From NCBI GenBank assembly GCA_964390565.1, contig CAYMII010000020.1, forward strand, positions 1 through 64,000: a stretch of 64,000 nucleotides of DNA, in the 5' to 3' direction. The first letter of the stretch is position 1. Each line of letters starts with the position of its first letter. This document shows, piece after piece, positions 36,589-44,373 of this stretch. The notes beneath the pieces are model-generated. The model made no database searches. It was given only the letters and a program-made list of their open reading frames with translations, and was not told the DNA's origin. The stretch comes from UBA8529 sp964390565 (GTDB taxonomy: Bacteria; Bacteroidota; Bacteroidia; Bacteroidales; Tenuifilaceae). The position numbers were made by a program, and so were the translations under genes.

Positions 36589-36822
36589 ATGAATATTATT
36601 GTTTTAGGAACAGGTTGTGCAAAGTGCAAAAACCTAGAGCAGTTAACAAAAAAAGTGGTTGCCGATTTAAATCTTAGCGCAGAGGTTACAAAAGAGGAGG
36701 ATATCCAAAAAATCATGTCTTACGGAATTATGCGTACTCCTGGATTAGTAAAGGATGGTAAGGTTATCCTAAGCGGCCGAATTCCTTCTGAAAACGAACT
36801 TAAAGAACTATTAATAAAATAA
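36589..36822 (+). CDS. Small thioredoxin-like redox protein
   Basis: The 77-residue protein is a minimal thioredoxin fold with the pair C10-A-K-C13 in GTGCAKCKNL, the MRTPGLVKDGKV cis-Pro loop and the closing SENELKELL helix. This matches the 'redox-active disulfide protein 2' / glutaredoxin-like thioredoxins often encoded with permeases of the ArsP/YraQ group. It opens the palindrome-controlled operon. In arsEFG-type operons a small thioredoxin-like component accompanies ArsF; this gene could be that partner, but that is inferred from position. Confidence 0.85.
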   Translation: MNIIVLGTGCAKCKNLEQLTKKVVADLNLSAEVTKEEDIQKIMSYGIMRTPGLVKDGKVILSGRIPSENELKELLIK

Positions 36823-36832
36823 TTTAAAGTTT

Positions 36833-37264
36833 ATGAAAAAGTCACTTCTAATCATCGCTTTAGCAATCGTTTCAATAAGTTTTGGAAACTGTGGAAATTC
36901 ATCACCCAAAGTTGAAAAACAAACCTCAACTGAGGCTTCAGAGGCTGCTCCTTCAATTCAAATTCTATACTTCCACGGCGATAGACGTTGTCCTACCTGC
37001 ATTAAGGTTGGTGAAATCTCTCTAAATCTATTTAAAGCAAAGTATGCAAATAATGCTGCTGTTGCTTATAAAGAAATCAATACCGATAAGGAGGAGAACA
37101 AAGCGATTGCAGAGAAGTATCAAATCTTGAGCTCATCGCTAATTATTGATGTGAATGGCACTGTAAAAAACATTACTGTTGATGCCTTTAAGTTAGCAAA
37201 ATCAGATGCTGCAGCACTTGAGAAGATGATTACCGATATTATTGAAGAAGGACTAAAAAAATAG
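36833..37264 (+). CDS. ArsF-like nitroreductase-subunit family protein (thioredoxin fold, exported)
   Basis: The 143-residue protein has an export signal (MKKSLLIIALAIVSISFGNC; C20 may be lipidated) and a thioredoxin-like domain with C53-P-T-C56 in FHGDRRCPTCIKV. This combination matches the family named for ArsF, the nitrophenyl nitroreductase subunit of arsEFG systems that act on aromatic nitro-arsenicals. The biochemical activity here is not proven; a periplasmic thiol-redox role is equally consistent. It lies 10 bases after the small thioredoxin and 3 bases before the transporter. Confidence 0.72.
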   Translation: MKKSLLIIALAIVSISFGNCGNSSPKVEKQTSTEASEAAPSIQILYFHGDRRCPTCIKVGEISLNLFKAKYANNAAVAYKEINTDKEENKAIAEKYQILSSSLIIDVNGTVKNITVDAFKLAKSDAAALEKMITDIIEEGLKK

Positions 37265-37267
37265 TCG

Positions 37268-37969
37268 ATGGATTGGCTTCAAAGTCTTTTAGATAGTTCA
37301 AGTTTGCCATTTCTTTCAGCATTGCTGCTAGGGATTATTACTTCGATCAGCCCTTGCCCGCTTGCTACTAATATCACCGCAATTGCATTTATAAGTAAAG
37401 ATATTGAGAACAAAAAAAGAGTTTTTCTCAGCGGATTGATATACACTTTAGGACGAGCAGTAACCTATACAGCAATTGGGGTGATTTTCTTTTTTGGAGC
37501 CAATCAGTTTAAAATTGCTGGGTTTCTACAAAAGTATGGCGAAAGAATCCTTGGGCCAATATTGATACTAATAGGCCTTTTCATGCTCGATTTGATCAAA
37601 ATTAAATTACCCTTTTCAAGCAAAATCTCAGAGAAACTCGAGAGAAAGGCTGAGAAAGGTGGTTTTTGGGGAGTTCTACTGATGGGAATCGCTTTTGCAT
37701 TGGCTTTCTGTCCTTATAGTGGTGTTCTCTACTTTGGAATGCTAATCCCGATGACCATCTCAAGCGCATCGGGTTTGTACCTGCCTCTAATTTTTGCTGT
37801 TGGAACCGGATTACCTGTAATAATTATTGCTTATCTGATTGCCTATACCGTTTCGGGAGTTGGCTCTTTCTATAACAAGATTAAAGTATTCGAATTATGG
37901 TTTAGAAGGGTTGTTGCAGTTGTGTTTATCGGAGCAGGAATTTACTATTTGGCTCAGTTTATATTATAA
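37268..37969 (+). CDS. CcdA/DsbD-like transporter, ArsG-type
   Basis: The 233-residue protein has six hydrophobic helices and the CcdA-like Cys motifs SPCPLATN (C30) and AFCPYSG, which in CcdA/DsbD carry reducing equivalents across the membrane. Proteins of this shape next to ArsF-type genes are the ArsG family, described as efflux permeases for aromatic aminobenzyl-arsenicals. Either role, electron supply to the exported thioredoxin or arsenical efflux, fits the position. It starts 3 bases after the ArsF-like stop. Confidence 0.76.
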   Translation: MDWLQSLLDSSSLPFLSALLLGIITSISPCPLATNITAIAFISKDIENKKRVFLSGLIYTLGRAVTYTAIGVIFFFGANQFKIAGFLQKYGERILGPILILIGLFMLDLIKIKLPFSSKISEKLERKAEKGGFWGVLLMGIAFALAFCPYSGVLYFGMLIPMTISSASGLYLPLIFAVGTGLPVIIIAYLIAYTVSGVGSFYNKIKVFELWFRRVVAVVFIGAGIYYLAQFIL

Positions 37970-37980
37970 CCATTGTTGAA

Positions 37981-39006
37981 ATGAGAAATTTGTTGAAAAA
38001 TAAGCTTCTAATAATTGTAATCCTCATACCTGTTTGGGTTTTGTTATACATAAATCTAAAACCTATAACCGACTGGATAGTTTACTCAGTAATTGGTCTT
38101 GAGGAGGGAAAACATCTTACAGAGGCCATCTGGTTTTTTATTTTTGAGGTGCCCAAGGTATTGATGCTACTAACACTCATTATTTTCTTTGTTGGAATTA
38201 TTCGCTCCTACTTTTCTCCCGAGCGAACCCGCAAATTTTTGGTTGGCAAGAAAACGTTTACAGGTAACGTTTTAGCATCGCTATTAGGAATTGTAACACC
38301 TTTCTGTTCTTGCTCTGCGATACCCTTATTTCTTGGATTTGTGGAGTCGGGTGTACCATTAGGAATTACATTCTCTTTTCTAATCGCAGCACCAATGATA
38401 AATGAGGTGGCAATAGTCTTGCTTTTTGGTTTATTTGGCTGGAAAGTTGCTCTTATTTATGTTCTAACCGGTTTAACCATAGCAATTACAGCTGGTTGGG
38501 TCATTGGAAAACTTAAACTCGAAAAATGGGTTGAGGATTGGGTATATAAAACAAAGCTCGGGGAATCAGGTATAGAAGAAGAAAAGTTAACCCTTGTAGC
38601 ACGCTTTAAATTCGGTTTTGAGGCTGTAAAAGATATTGTAGGAAAAGTTTGGATATATGTGATTTTGGGTATTGCTGTTGGTGCTGGTGCGCATGGATAC
38701 GTCCCTCAAGATTTTATGGCATCACTAATGGGAAAATCAGCTTGGTACAGTGTGCCACTATCAATTCTAATTGGAATCCCTTTGTATTCTAATGCAGCTG
38801 GAATTATTCCAATCGTCTCAGTTTTAATAGAGAAAGGTGCATCGCTAGGAACGGCATTGGCTTTTATGATGTCGGTAATTGGTCTCTCTTTACCCGAAAT
38901 GATTATTCTAAGAAAAGTACTTAAACTCCCATTGATATTTACATTTATAGCAATTGTGGGTACAGGGATAATGATTGTTGGGTTTTTGTTTAATTGGATT
39001 TTTTAG
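37981..39006 (+). CDS. ArsP-like permease (organoarsenical efflux candidate)
   Basis: The 341-residue protein has about ten membrane helices in two inverted halves. The first half has the hallmark TPFCSCSAIPLFLGFVESGVPLG, whose CSCS cysteines match the trivalent-arsenical-binding motif of ArsP from Campylobacter. The second half has the partner GIPLYSNAAGIIPIVSVLIEKG. ArsP exports methylarsenite and trivalent aromatic arsenicals. The related YraQ/SO_0444 permeases have been linked with other metals, so the substrate is inferred from the ArsR-controlled context. It starts 11 bases after the ArsG-like gene. Confidence 0.82.
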   Translation: MRNLLKNKLLIIVILIPVWVLLYINLKPITDWIVYSVIGLEEGKHLTEAIWFFIFEVPKVLMLLTLIIFFVGIIRSYFSPERTRKFLVGKKTFTGNVLASLLGIVTPFCSCSAIPLFLGFVESGVPLGITFSFLIAAPMINEVAIVLLFGLFGWKVALIYVLTGLTIAITAGWVIGKLKLEKWVEDWVYKTKLGESGIEEEKLTLVARFKFGFEAVKDIVGKVWIYVILGIAVGAGAHGYVPQDFMASLMGKSAWYSVPLSILIGIPLYSNAAGIIPIVSVLIEKGASLGTALAFMMSVIGLSLPEMIILRKVLKLPLIFTFIAIVGTGIMIVGFLFNWIF

Positions 39007-39042
39007 ATTTTATACTACGAATTCTTTAAAAAACATTTAGCC

Positions 39043-39822
39043 ATGGAAAACAAAAAAATCTCCTTTATCGGTGGTGGTAGGATTACCAAGATTTTCCTTA
39101 CCGCACTAAAAAGTAAAAAGATTAGTCTTCAGCAAGTATCTGTAATGGATACGAACCCTGATGTGCTAAAGGCATTATCAGCCGCTTTCCCTGAAATAAA
39201 AATTGAAACAAACCTAAATGAGAGCATTTTAGGTGCAGATTACATCTTCCTTGCTGTTCATCCACCTATGATTGCTGAATCGCTTGAAAAAGCGAAAGCA
39301 ACAATCAACCCAAAATCTACATTGATTTCCCTTGCTCCAAAATTCACTATCGAGAAGATGACAGCCCTTTTAGTTGGTTTTAACCGGATTGTGCGTTTTC
39401 TCCCCTTGGCATCCTCTATTATTTGCGAAGGGTATAATCCTGTTGTGTTTAGCAATTCTATCGATAGCAACTCAAAAAACTATTTGCTAAATCTTTTCAA
39501 GATTTTTGGGCAAACCCTTGAAGTTGCAGAATCAAAAATTGAAGCATACGCATTAATAGTAGCTATGGGTCCAACTTACCTTTGGTTTCAGTACTATAAA
39601 CTGATTGAGTTGGCAAAAAACTTTGGAATGGACGATAAGGAGGCAGTTGAAGCAGTTAAAAATATGCTTATAGGAACAACTCAAACCATGTTTAATAGTG
39701 GTCTTGATAAGGCTGGTGTTATCGACCTAATTCCTGTTAAGCCTATAGGCGAGCACGAAGCGGAAATTCTTAAAATATACGACGAGAAGCTGAATGGGCT
39801 TTTCCAAAAAATTAAACCATAA
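39043..39822 (+). CDS. Pyrroline-5-carboxylate reductase-like (ProC fold) oxidoreductase
   Basis: The 259-residue protein has the Rossmann start KKISFIGGGRITKIFLTALKS and the layout of the ProC/F420-dependent oxidoreductase superfamily, with YIFLAVHPPMIAES, TLISLAPKFTIEKM and IVRFLPLASS at the usual places, and an all-helical C-terminal half. A true proC would show the conserved MPNTP-type segment and a C-terminal GGTT region, which are replaced here. It lies inside the arsenic operon between the permease and the repressor, so a proline role is unlikely. It may reduce an imine or nitroso-arsenical intermediate, which is speculation. Confidence 0.74.
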   Translation: MENKKISFIGGGRITKIFLTALKSKKISLQQVSVMDTNPDVLKALSAAFPEIKIETNLNESILGADYIFLAVHPPMIAESLEKAKATINPKSTLISLAPKFTIEKMTALLVGFNRIVRFLPLASSIICEGYNPVVFSNSIDSNSKNYLLNLFKIFGQTLEVAESKIEAYALIVAMGPTYLWFQYYKLIELAKNFGMDDKEAVEAVKNMLIGTTQTMFNSGLDKAGVIDLIPVKPIGEHEAEILKIYDEKLNGLFQKIKP

Positions 39823-40173
39823 ATGGAAACAGTAGAATATCAAGATATATCACTAAGTCTTGCACCGATGCTGGATGCCCTTTCGCATCCAGCACGTTTG
39901 CAAATAATTTTGCACTTGGCAAAATACAATGGTTGTCCTGCCGGAAGCATATCGGAGCGTTTACCGTTAAGCAAGTCAACCGTTTCGCAGCATTTGGCTA
40001 AACTGAAGGAGGCTGGGATTGTTGTTGCAACGCCCGATGGGCTTTGTCAGCGCTACTCGCTAAATGATGAGGCACTAAATGAGCTAAATCTACAATATCA
40101 TACATTGCTGAAGACAATCAGAGAACTTTCGGCTAAAAAAATTGCTTGTCCTGATGGAGGTTGCAGGAAGTAA
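39823..40173 (+). CDS. arsR: ArsR/SmtB family repressor, copy 1
   Basis: The 116-residue winged-helix protein begins immediately after the preceding stop (TAAATG). LDALSHPARLQIILHLAKYNGCPAG and the recognition helix SKSTVSQHLAKLKEAG are ArsR-type. Cys residues at 38, 75, 109 and 114 are candidate arsenite ligands. The C-terminal CPDGGC pair is a common As(III) site in this family, though the classic ELCVCDL motif in helix 3 is absent. It most likely binds the palindrome at 36537-36560 and releases it on binding trivalent arsenicals. Confidence 0.88.
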   Translation: METVEYQDISLSLAPMLDALSHPARLQIILHLAKYNGCPAGSISERLPLSKSTVSQHLAKLKEAGIVVATPDGLCQRYSLNDEALNELNLQYHTLLKTIRELSAKKIACPDGGCRK

Positions 40174-40180
40174 ATCTACT

Positions 40181-41332
40181 TTAAAAATGGTTTAAAATAC
40201 CATCCTTTTTAATTAGGTAATCGAGCAGGATTCCGACAACCAAGCCAATGGCATAGCCATAGGGTATCATAAATGCTATAAGAGCAACTGTAAACGAAAC
40301 GAAAAGACATTTTCGCGAAGGTGTTATATCCTTTATAAAAAACATCAATGCTAGCGCTTCGAATAAAAGTATTATCCCTAGAATTGGTTTTGGGAAAAAC
40401 TTAACAAACTCACCAAATCCTGCCGAAAAGAAGAGTCCGATAACAAGGAAAAGTAAACCATAAATAACAACCGAACCTCCGGTTCGTCCTCCGAAATTGT
40501 AATGCCCTGCTATTCCTCCTGCTCCATGACAGGTTGGGAACCCACAAAAAAAAGGATTTATAAGATTCATCAACGAATAAGTATAGCCTATCTTTTTAAC
40601 AGAAAATTTCTTCTCAGGGAATAGATCGTTAACCGTTCGATTTGTTGCAATTACAGAATTTGAAATGGATAGCGCAATTTGGGGTATTCCTAAAACTAGA
40701 AAACCTGTAATAATATCATCATGACTTGGTAGAAAAAATTTTGGAAGCGTAATACCCATACTTCCAGTTAGTGTTGAAAAATCAATGGTGAAAAATGAGG
40801 CATACAAAACACCAACTAGAACAACAAATATTGCAGGCGGAAACTTCCGATTCCCAATAAAGAGAATGATTAATACAAAGCCCATGGCTGCTAAAATATA
40901 TCCATTTAATCCTTGTGAAGGAACAAAATCTTTTAACGCAAGGCTTGCAAGGCTTAATCCTAATCCGAATTGAATGCCACGAACTACGCTATGGGGTATT
41001 TTACGAACAATCCAATCAAGAACATTTGTGAACGTAAGAATAAGCATTAGCACACCAATTGCTAAACCTGCTCCAAACAAGATATTACCTGATAGCTGTT
41101 GGGCTATCATTAAAGCGGCCATTGCCTTTAGAGGCTGAACAGGCATGGGAATTCCGTAAAGAAATCCGGTCATAATCTGCATTACGCCAAACATAATGAA
41201 GATGCTTGCGGGATCGAGCTTACAGGTTAATACAACGCCAATAAGAAGAGGTAGATCTGTACCAATATCACCGAAGGAGCCCGATAGCTCGTTACGGTTA
41301 AACTGAATATCTCGTAGTACGGGAAACTTCAT
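40181..41332 (-). CDS. Putative sulfate/molybdate transporter (MOT1/SulP-like)
   Basis: The 383-residue protein has about ten membrane segments. The signature RNELSGSFGDIGTDLPLLIGV near the N-terminus and the FGVMQIMTGFLYGIPMPVQPLKAMAA block are those of MOT1-type molybdate transporters, a branch of the SulP superfamily lacking the C-terminal STAS domain. FCGFPTCHGAGGIAGHYNFGGRTGG is also conserved. It transports molybdate or sulfate into the cell. It is convergent with the arsR gene, 7 bases away, and divergent from crcB. No molybdenum-cofactor genes are adjacent. Confidence 0.86.
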   Translation of the reverse strand: MKFPVLRDIQFNRNELSGSFGDIGTDLPLLIGVVLTCKLDPASIFIMFGVMQIMTGFLYGIPMPVQPLKAMAALMIAQQLSGNILFGAGLAIGVLMLILTFTNVLDWIVRKIPHSVVRGIQFGLGLSLASLALKDFVPSQGLNGYILAAMGFVLIILFIGNRKFPPAIFVVLVGVLYASFFTIDFSTLTGSMGITLPKFFLPSHDDIITGFLVLGIPQIALSISNSVIATNRTVNDLFPEKKFSVKKIGYTYSLMNLINPFFCGFPTCHGAGGIAGHYNFGGRTGGSVVIYGLLFLVIGLFFSAGFGEFVKFFPKPILGIILLFEALALMFFIKDITPSRKCLFVSFTVALIAFMIPYGYAIGLVVGILLDYLIKKDGILNHF

Positions 41333-41480
41333 AATCAGCTAAATTGATACAATATTTATTTCTTCAAATGTAATATTTTAAACATTTTACTTCTCCACTG
41401 ATTTCAATTTATGGCAATTTTCTCCATTTGATGCTTAATCAATATTGATTTTGTACTTTTACAATGTAAAACTAGCTTTT

Positions 41481-41858
41481 ATGTTTCGATTAATTCTGAT
41501 TGTTGGATTTGGAGGTTTTTTAGGAACAGTTGCACGATTTTTAGCATCGCGCTATGTTCAAAACCATATCCTATCTGCATTTCCTTACGGAACATTTCTT
41601 GTAAATATTGTTGGCTGTTTCCTAATCGGAATATTTTACGGAATTTCAGAAAAAGGCGATTTGATGAGTTCCGATTGGCGAATGTTTCTTACCGTTGGAT
41701 TCTGTGGTGGGTTCACAACCTTCTCAGCCTTTGCCAACGAGAATATGGCCCTAATCCGCGATGGAAACTTCTTTTTCTTTGCTCTTTATACAAGTTTAAG
41801 CGTATTTCTTGGCCTATTGGCAACCTATTTCGGGAATCTACTAACTAAAATATTTTAG
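41481..41858 (+). CDS. crcB: Fluoride efflux channel CrcB (Fluc)
   Basis: The 125-residue protein has four membrane helices and the Fluc signatures GFGGFLGTVARF, FPYGTFLVNIVGCFLIG and TVGFCGGFTTFSAF with its two stacked Phe residues. It works as a dual-topology dimer that exports fluoride. The ATG at 41481 gives the correct N-terminus; an upstream TTG at 41445 does not. No fluoride riboswitch could be recognised in the 148-base upstream gap. A DUF190 partner follows 2 bases after the stop. Confidence 0.9.
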   Translation: MFRLILIVGFGGFLGTVARFLASRYVQNHILSAFPYGTFLVNIVGCFLIGIFYGISEKGDLMSSDWRMFLTVGFCGGFTTFSAFANENMALIRDGNFFFFALYTSLSVFLGLLATYFGNLLTKIF

Positions 41859-41860
41859 CC

Positions 41861-42217
41861 ATGGAGATTAAAGGAGATGCAAAACTGCTTAGGATATTTA
41901 TCAGCTCAACCGATAAACTCAACCACGAGCCACTTTATCAGGTAATCGTATTTAAGGCGAAGCAGCAGGGAATTGCTGGTGCAACTGTGCTAAAAGGGAT
42001 AATGGGCTACGGCGCTAGCAGCGATGTTTACTCACCAACAAACTGGGAGATAAACGAGAAAGTTCCATTGGTTATTGAGATACTCGATCAATCCGAAAAG
42101 ATTGAAAAGTTTACTGAGACCATCCTCCCTTTATTCGAAAGCCTCAATAAAGGCTGCATGATTACTCTCGAAGATGCTAAAATAATTCTCCACAAAAAAG
42201 GTTCGAAGAAAGGTTAA
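41861..42217 (+). CDS. DUF190 (PII-like) protein, partner of CrcB
   Basis: The 118-residue protein begins with KLLRIFISSTDKLNHEPLYQVIVFKAKQQGIAGATVLKGIMGYG, the DUF190 hallmark with a PII-like ferredoxin fold. DUF190 genes are frequently next to crcB in many phyla, and this one starts 3 bases after the crcB stop. A regulatory role on the channel, with nucleotide sensing, has been suggested by analogy with PII, but its actual function is not known. Confidence 0.87.
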   Translation: MEIKGDAKLLRIFISSTDKLNHEPLYQVIVFKAKQQGIAGATVLKGIMGYGASSDVYSPTNWEINEKVPLVIEILDQSEKIEKFTETILPLFESLNKGCMITLEDAKIILHKKGSKKG

Positions 42218-42259
42218 CTTAACCAAAACTTAACATCAAAATATTTTTCTATTTCGATT

Positions 42260-42281
42260 TATGTCGTATTTTTACGACATA
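42260..42281 (+). promoter_or_regulatory. ArsR-type operator inverted repeat for the second arsenic operon
   Basis: Inverted nine-base half-sites tatgtcgta and tacgacata are separated by TTTT and lie 14 bases before the arsR at 42296. The spacer and arms also form a TATTTTTA box, so repressor binding would cover the -7 element. Confidence 0.75.
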
Positions 42282-42295
42282 TAAATTCATTTTAA

Positions 42296-42649
42296 ATGAA
42301 CAAGAAGACGTTTTCAGTCAAACAGCAAGAGCTTGCCCAATTCGCTAAAGCGATATCGCACCCAGCTAGGTTGGCTATTCTTGAGTATCTGGCTCAAGCT
42401 AAAACCTGTATCTCGGGAGATATATCTGATTATATTCCATTAAGTCGCACAACAGTTTATCAGCATCTAAAAGAGTTGAAAAAGTTAGGATTAATTCATG
42501 GCGAGATTGATGGGTTAAAAGTTAACTACTGCCTTTGCTGCTCATCGATTGACAAGTATTTGAAGATGTTTGAGAGCTACTTTGAGCCAATTCGTAGCGT
42601 TGATATCCTATGCGAGGTTAATCATAATAAAACGAGCAATAAAAAATGA
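42296..42649 (+). CDS. arsR: ArsR/SmtB family repressor, copy 2
   Basis: The 117-residue winged-helix protein shares ISHPARLAILEYLAQAKTC and SRTTVYQHLKELKKLG with copy 1. Candidate arsenite ligands are C38 and the cluster C79, C81, C82 in YCLCC, a different Cys layout than copy 1. It heads an operon and overlaps the rhodanese-like gene by 4 bases (ATGA), which indicates translational coupling. It probably autoregulates through the inverted repeat 42260-42281. Confidence 0.9.
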   Translation: MNKKTFSVKQQELAQFAKAISHPARLAILEYLAQAKTCISGDISDYIPLSRTTVYQHLKELKKLGLIHGEIDGLKVNYCLCCSSIDKYLKMFESYFEPIRSVDILCEVNHNKTSNKK

Positions 42650-43071
42650 GCAACGAGTTATTCTCTGGCAAATGCTTTATCAGCTCAGGTTTCTTGAACC
42701 TGACTCCTCGTGATGCATATGAAGAGGCTATAAATAATGGCGCTGTTATTGTTGATGTTAGAGAGGATTACCTTACCGGATACAAGCAATTTGATGTCCC
42801 AGATGTTTTCTATTACCCTTTAAGTACGTTGGAACAAAAGCTAAATGAGATACGAAAAGATATTCCTCTTATAATCGCCGATTCAACGGGCTTAATGAGT
42901 CACAATGCTATGCTCATTTTAAAGGAGAGCGGTTATGATAATATTGCTAATCTAGCCGGAGGAATAGTTGAGTGGGAACGAGATGGTTTACCATTAAAGA
43001 CTGACGTTATGGAACAGCTAGATGGTTCATGTATGTGTCAGCTTAAACCAAGAAATAAATTAAACAAATAG
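42646..43071 (+). CDS. Rhodanese-like protein lacking the catalytic Cys
   Basis: The 141-residue protein has a rhodanese domain (VIVDVRE near residue 36, then IIADSTGLMSHNAMLIL and LAGGIVEWERDGLP). In active rhodaneses the loop begins with the persulfide Cys; here that place is Asp 79 (IIADST). The only Cys residues are C10 and C129, C131 in the C-terminal GSCMC tail. Transfer of sulfur is thus unlikely at the normal site, and the CxC tail may bind arsenite. It is translationally coupled to arsR and 3 bases ahead of arsC, firmly inside the arsenic operon. Confidence 0.83.
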   Translation: MSNELFSGKCFISSGFLNLTPRDAYEEAINNGAVIVDVREDYLTGYKQFDVPDVFYYPLSTLEQKLNEIRKDIPLIIADSTGLMSHNAMLILKESGYDNIANLAGGIVEWERDGLPLKTDVMEQLDGSCMCQLKPRNKLNK

Positions 43072-43074
43072 AAT

Positions 43075-43518
43075 ATGAAAATCTTAATTCTTTGCACAGG
43101 CAATAGCTGCCGAAGTCAAATAGCGCATGGTTTTTTGCAATCATTCGATAAAAGTTTAAAGGTGTTCTCTGCAGGTACCGAACCAGCATATCGTGTAAAT
43201 CGGAATGCAATTCAGGTAATGAGCGAGGTTGGGATTGATATAAGCAAGCATAATCCAACGAATGTCAGCAAATACCTTAATGAGGAGTGGGATTATGTAA
43301 TAACCGTTTGTGGTGGAGCTAACGAAACCTGTCCTGCTTTTATTGGTAAAGTTAAACATCGCTGGCATTTAGGTTACAACGACCCTGCTGAAGCCCAAGG
43401 AACAGAGGAGGAAATTCTGAACGAGTTCCGAAAAATTAGGGATGAGATTAAACAAGGTTTTAAATCGTTTTATGATAGTCAAATACAAGGAAATCATGGA
43501 TGCAGCTGCTGCGGATAA
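43075..43518 (+). CDS. arsC: Thioredoxin-coupled arsenate reductase (LMW-PTP family), copy 2
   Basis: The 147-residue protein has CTGNSCRS with nucleophile C7 and the relay pair C79 and C86, the same arrangement as copy 1. It has an extra C-terminal tail HGCSCCG that is rich in Cys and not needed for the fold. The tail's DNA is also the beginning of arsM, because the two genes overlap by 23 bases in different frames. It converts arsenate to arsenite, which ArsM methylates or ACR3 exports. Confidence 0.92.
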   Translation: MKILILCTGNSCRSQIAHGFLQSFDKSLKVFSAGTEPAYRVNRNAIQVMSEVGIDISKHNPTNVSKYLNEEWDYVITVCGGANETCPAFIGKVKHRWHLGYNDPAEAQGTEEEILNEFRKIRDEIKQGFKSFYDSQIQGNHGCSCCG

Positions 43519-44323
43519 TAAAGACCTTAAAAAGGTGGTAATAGACAAGTATAGTCTAATTGCCAATCAGAGTAAAACACAAAATGCATCTTCATGCTGT
43601 GGTGCAGGTAGTTGCTGTGATGACTCAACATATACAATTTTTAGCGAGAGCTATGCTTCTCAGAAAGGTTATAATCCCGATGCCGACTTAAGTTTAGGGT
43701 GTGGAATTCCCACTGAGTATGCAGGAATAAAGCAAGGCGATAGCTTGCTCGATCTTGGTTCTGGTGCAGGAAACGATTGCTTTGTTGCTCGTGCAATTGT
43801 AGGAGAATCGGGAAAAGTAACAGGTCTCGACTTTACCGATGCAATGCTCGAAAAAGCGAACAAAAATGCACAAAAACTGGGTTACAAAAACGTAACGTTT
43901 GTAAAGGGAGATATCGAGGAGATGCCGCTCCATGATAGTGAATTTGATGTAATCATCTCGAACTGCGTGCTTAACCTTGTGCCCGATAAAAACAAAGCTT
44001 TTGCAGAAATTATGAGGGTTTTGAAAACTGGTGGACATTTCTGCGTTTCAGATGTAGTTATTAAAGGCACTCTACCCGAAAAACTTCGTAAAGATGCTGA
44101 AATGTATGCAGGCTGCGTTTCAGGAGCTTTGCCAATCGACGAATATATGGGAATTATTAATAAAACAGGGTTTAAGAATGCAACCATACATAAGCAAAAG
44201 GTGATTTCTGTTCCAAAAGAAATTCTTTCAAAATATATGGAGAGTGATGATATTTCAAGGTTCGAAAAGGGCGAGATTGGAATATTTAGCATAACTGTTT
44301 CCGCTTTAAAGCCTGTTAATTAG
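43496..44323 (+). CDS. arsM: Arsenite S-adenosylmethionine methyltransferase
   Basis: The 275-residue methyltransferase has the SAM motif LDLGSGAGND (85-94) and the conserved arsenite-binding Cys residues C157 (ISNCVLN) and C207 (YAGCVSG), 50 residues apart exactly as C174 and C224 in the Cyanidioschyzon enzyme, with C69 (LGCGIP) as third candidate. The N-terminus has a SSCCGAGSCC cluster. It converts arsenite stepwise to methylated arsenicals. I chose the ATG at 43496, preceded by AAGGA, because it begins at the usual family position and overlaps arsC by 23 bases. An upstream in-frame ATG lies inside arsC. Confidence 0.92.
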   Translation: MDAAAADNKDLKKVVIDKYSLIANQSKTQNASSCCGAGSCCDDSTYTIFSESYASQKGYNPDADLSLGCGIPTEYAGIKQGDSLLDLGSGAGNDCFVARAIVGESGKVTGLDFTDAMLEKANKNAQKLGYKNVTFVKGDIEEMPLHDSEFDVIISNCVLNLVPDKNKAFAEIMRVLKTGGHFCVSDVVIKGTLPEKLRKDAEMYAGCVSGALPIDEYMGIINKTGFKNATIHKQKVISVPKEILSKYMESDDISRFEKGEIGIFSITVSALKPVN

Positions 44324-44332
44324 ACAGTTAAT

Positions 44333-44355
44333 CAATATGCCAATGTGTCAATTTT
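44333..44355 (+). repeat. Repeat word left of the four-helix-bundle gene
   Basis: The word caatatgccaatgt (44333-44346) recurs as a direct repeat at 44749-44762, right of the four-helix-bundle gene, and its first 12 bases recur at 45892-45903. Confidence 0.72.
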
Positions 44356-44373
44356 GGTTTAATACGAAATTTT

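Noticed and set aside
39043..39822. Taking the ProC-like gene as the pyrroline-5-carboxylate reductase partner of HypD
   Set aside because: It lies 13 kb from hypD, inside an ArsR-controlled operon, and lacks typical ProC C-terminal motifs.
41333..41480. Fluoride riboswitch upstream of crcB
   Set aside because: I looked for the conserved crcB-motif segments and saw none in the 148-base gap.
43442..43495. Longer N-terminus for arsM from an in-frame ATG at 43442
   Set aside because: The extension would lie wholly within arsC and encodes no conserved sequence. The ATG at 43496 has AAGGA in front of it.
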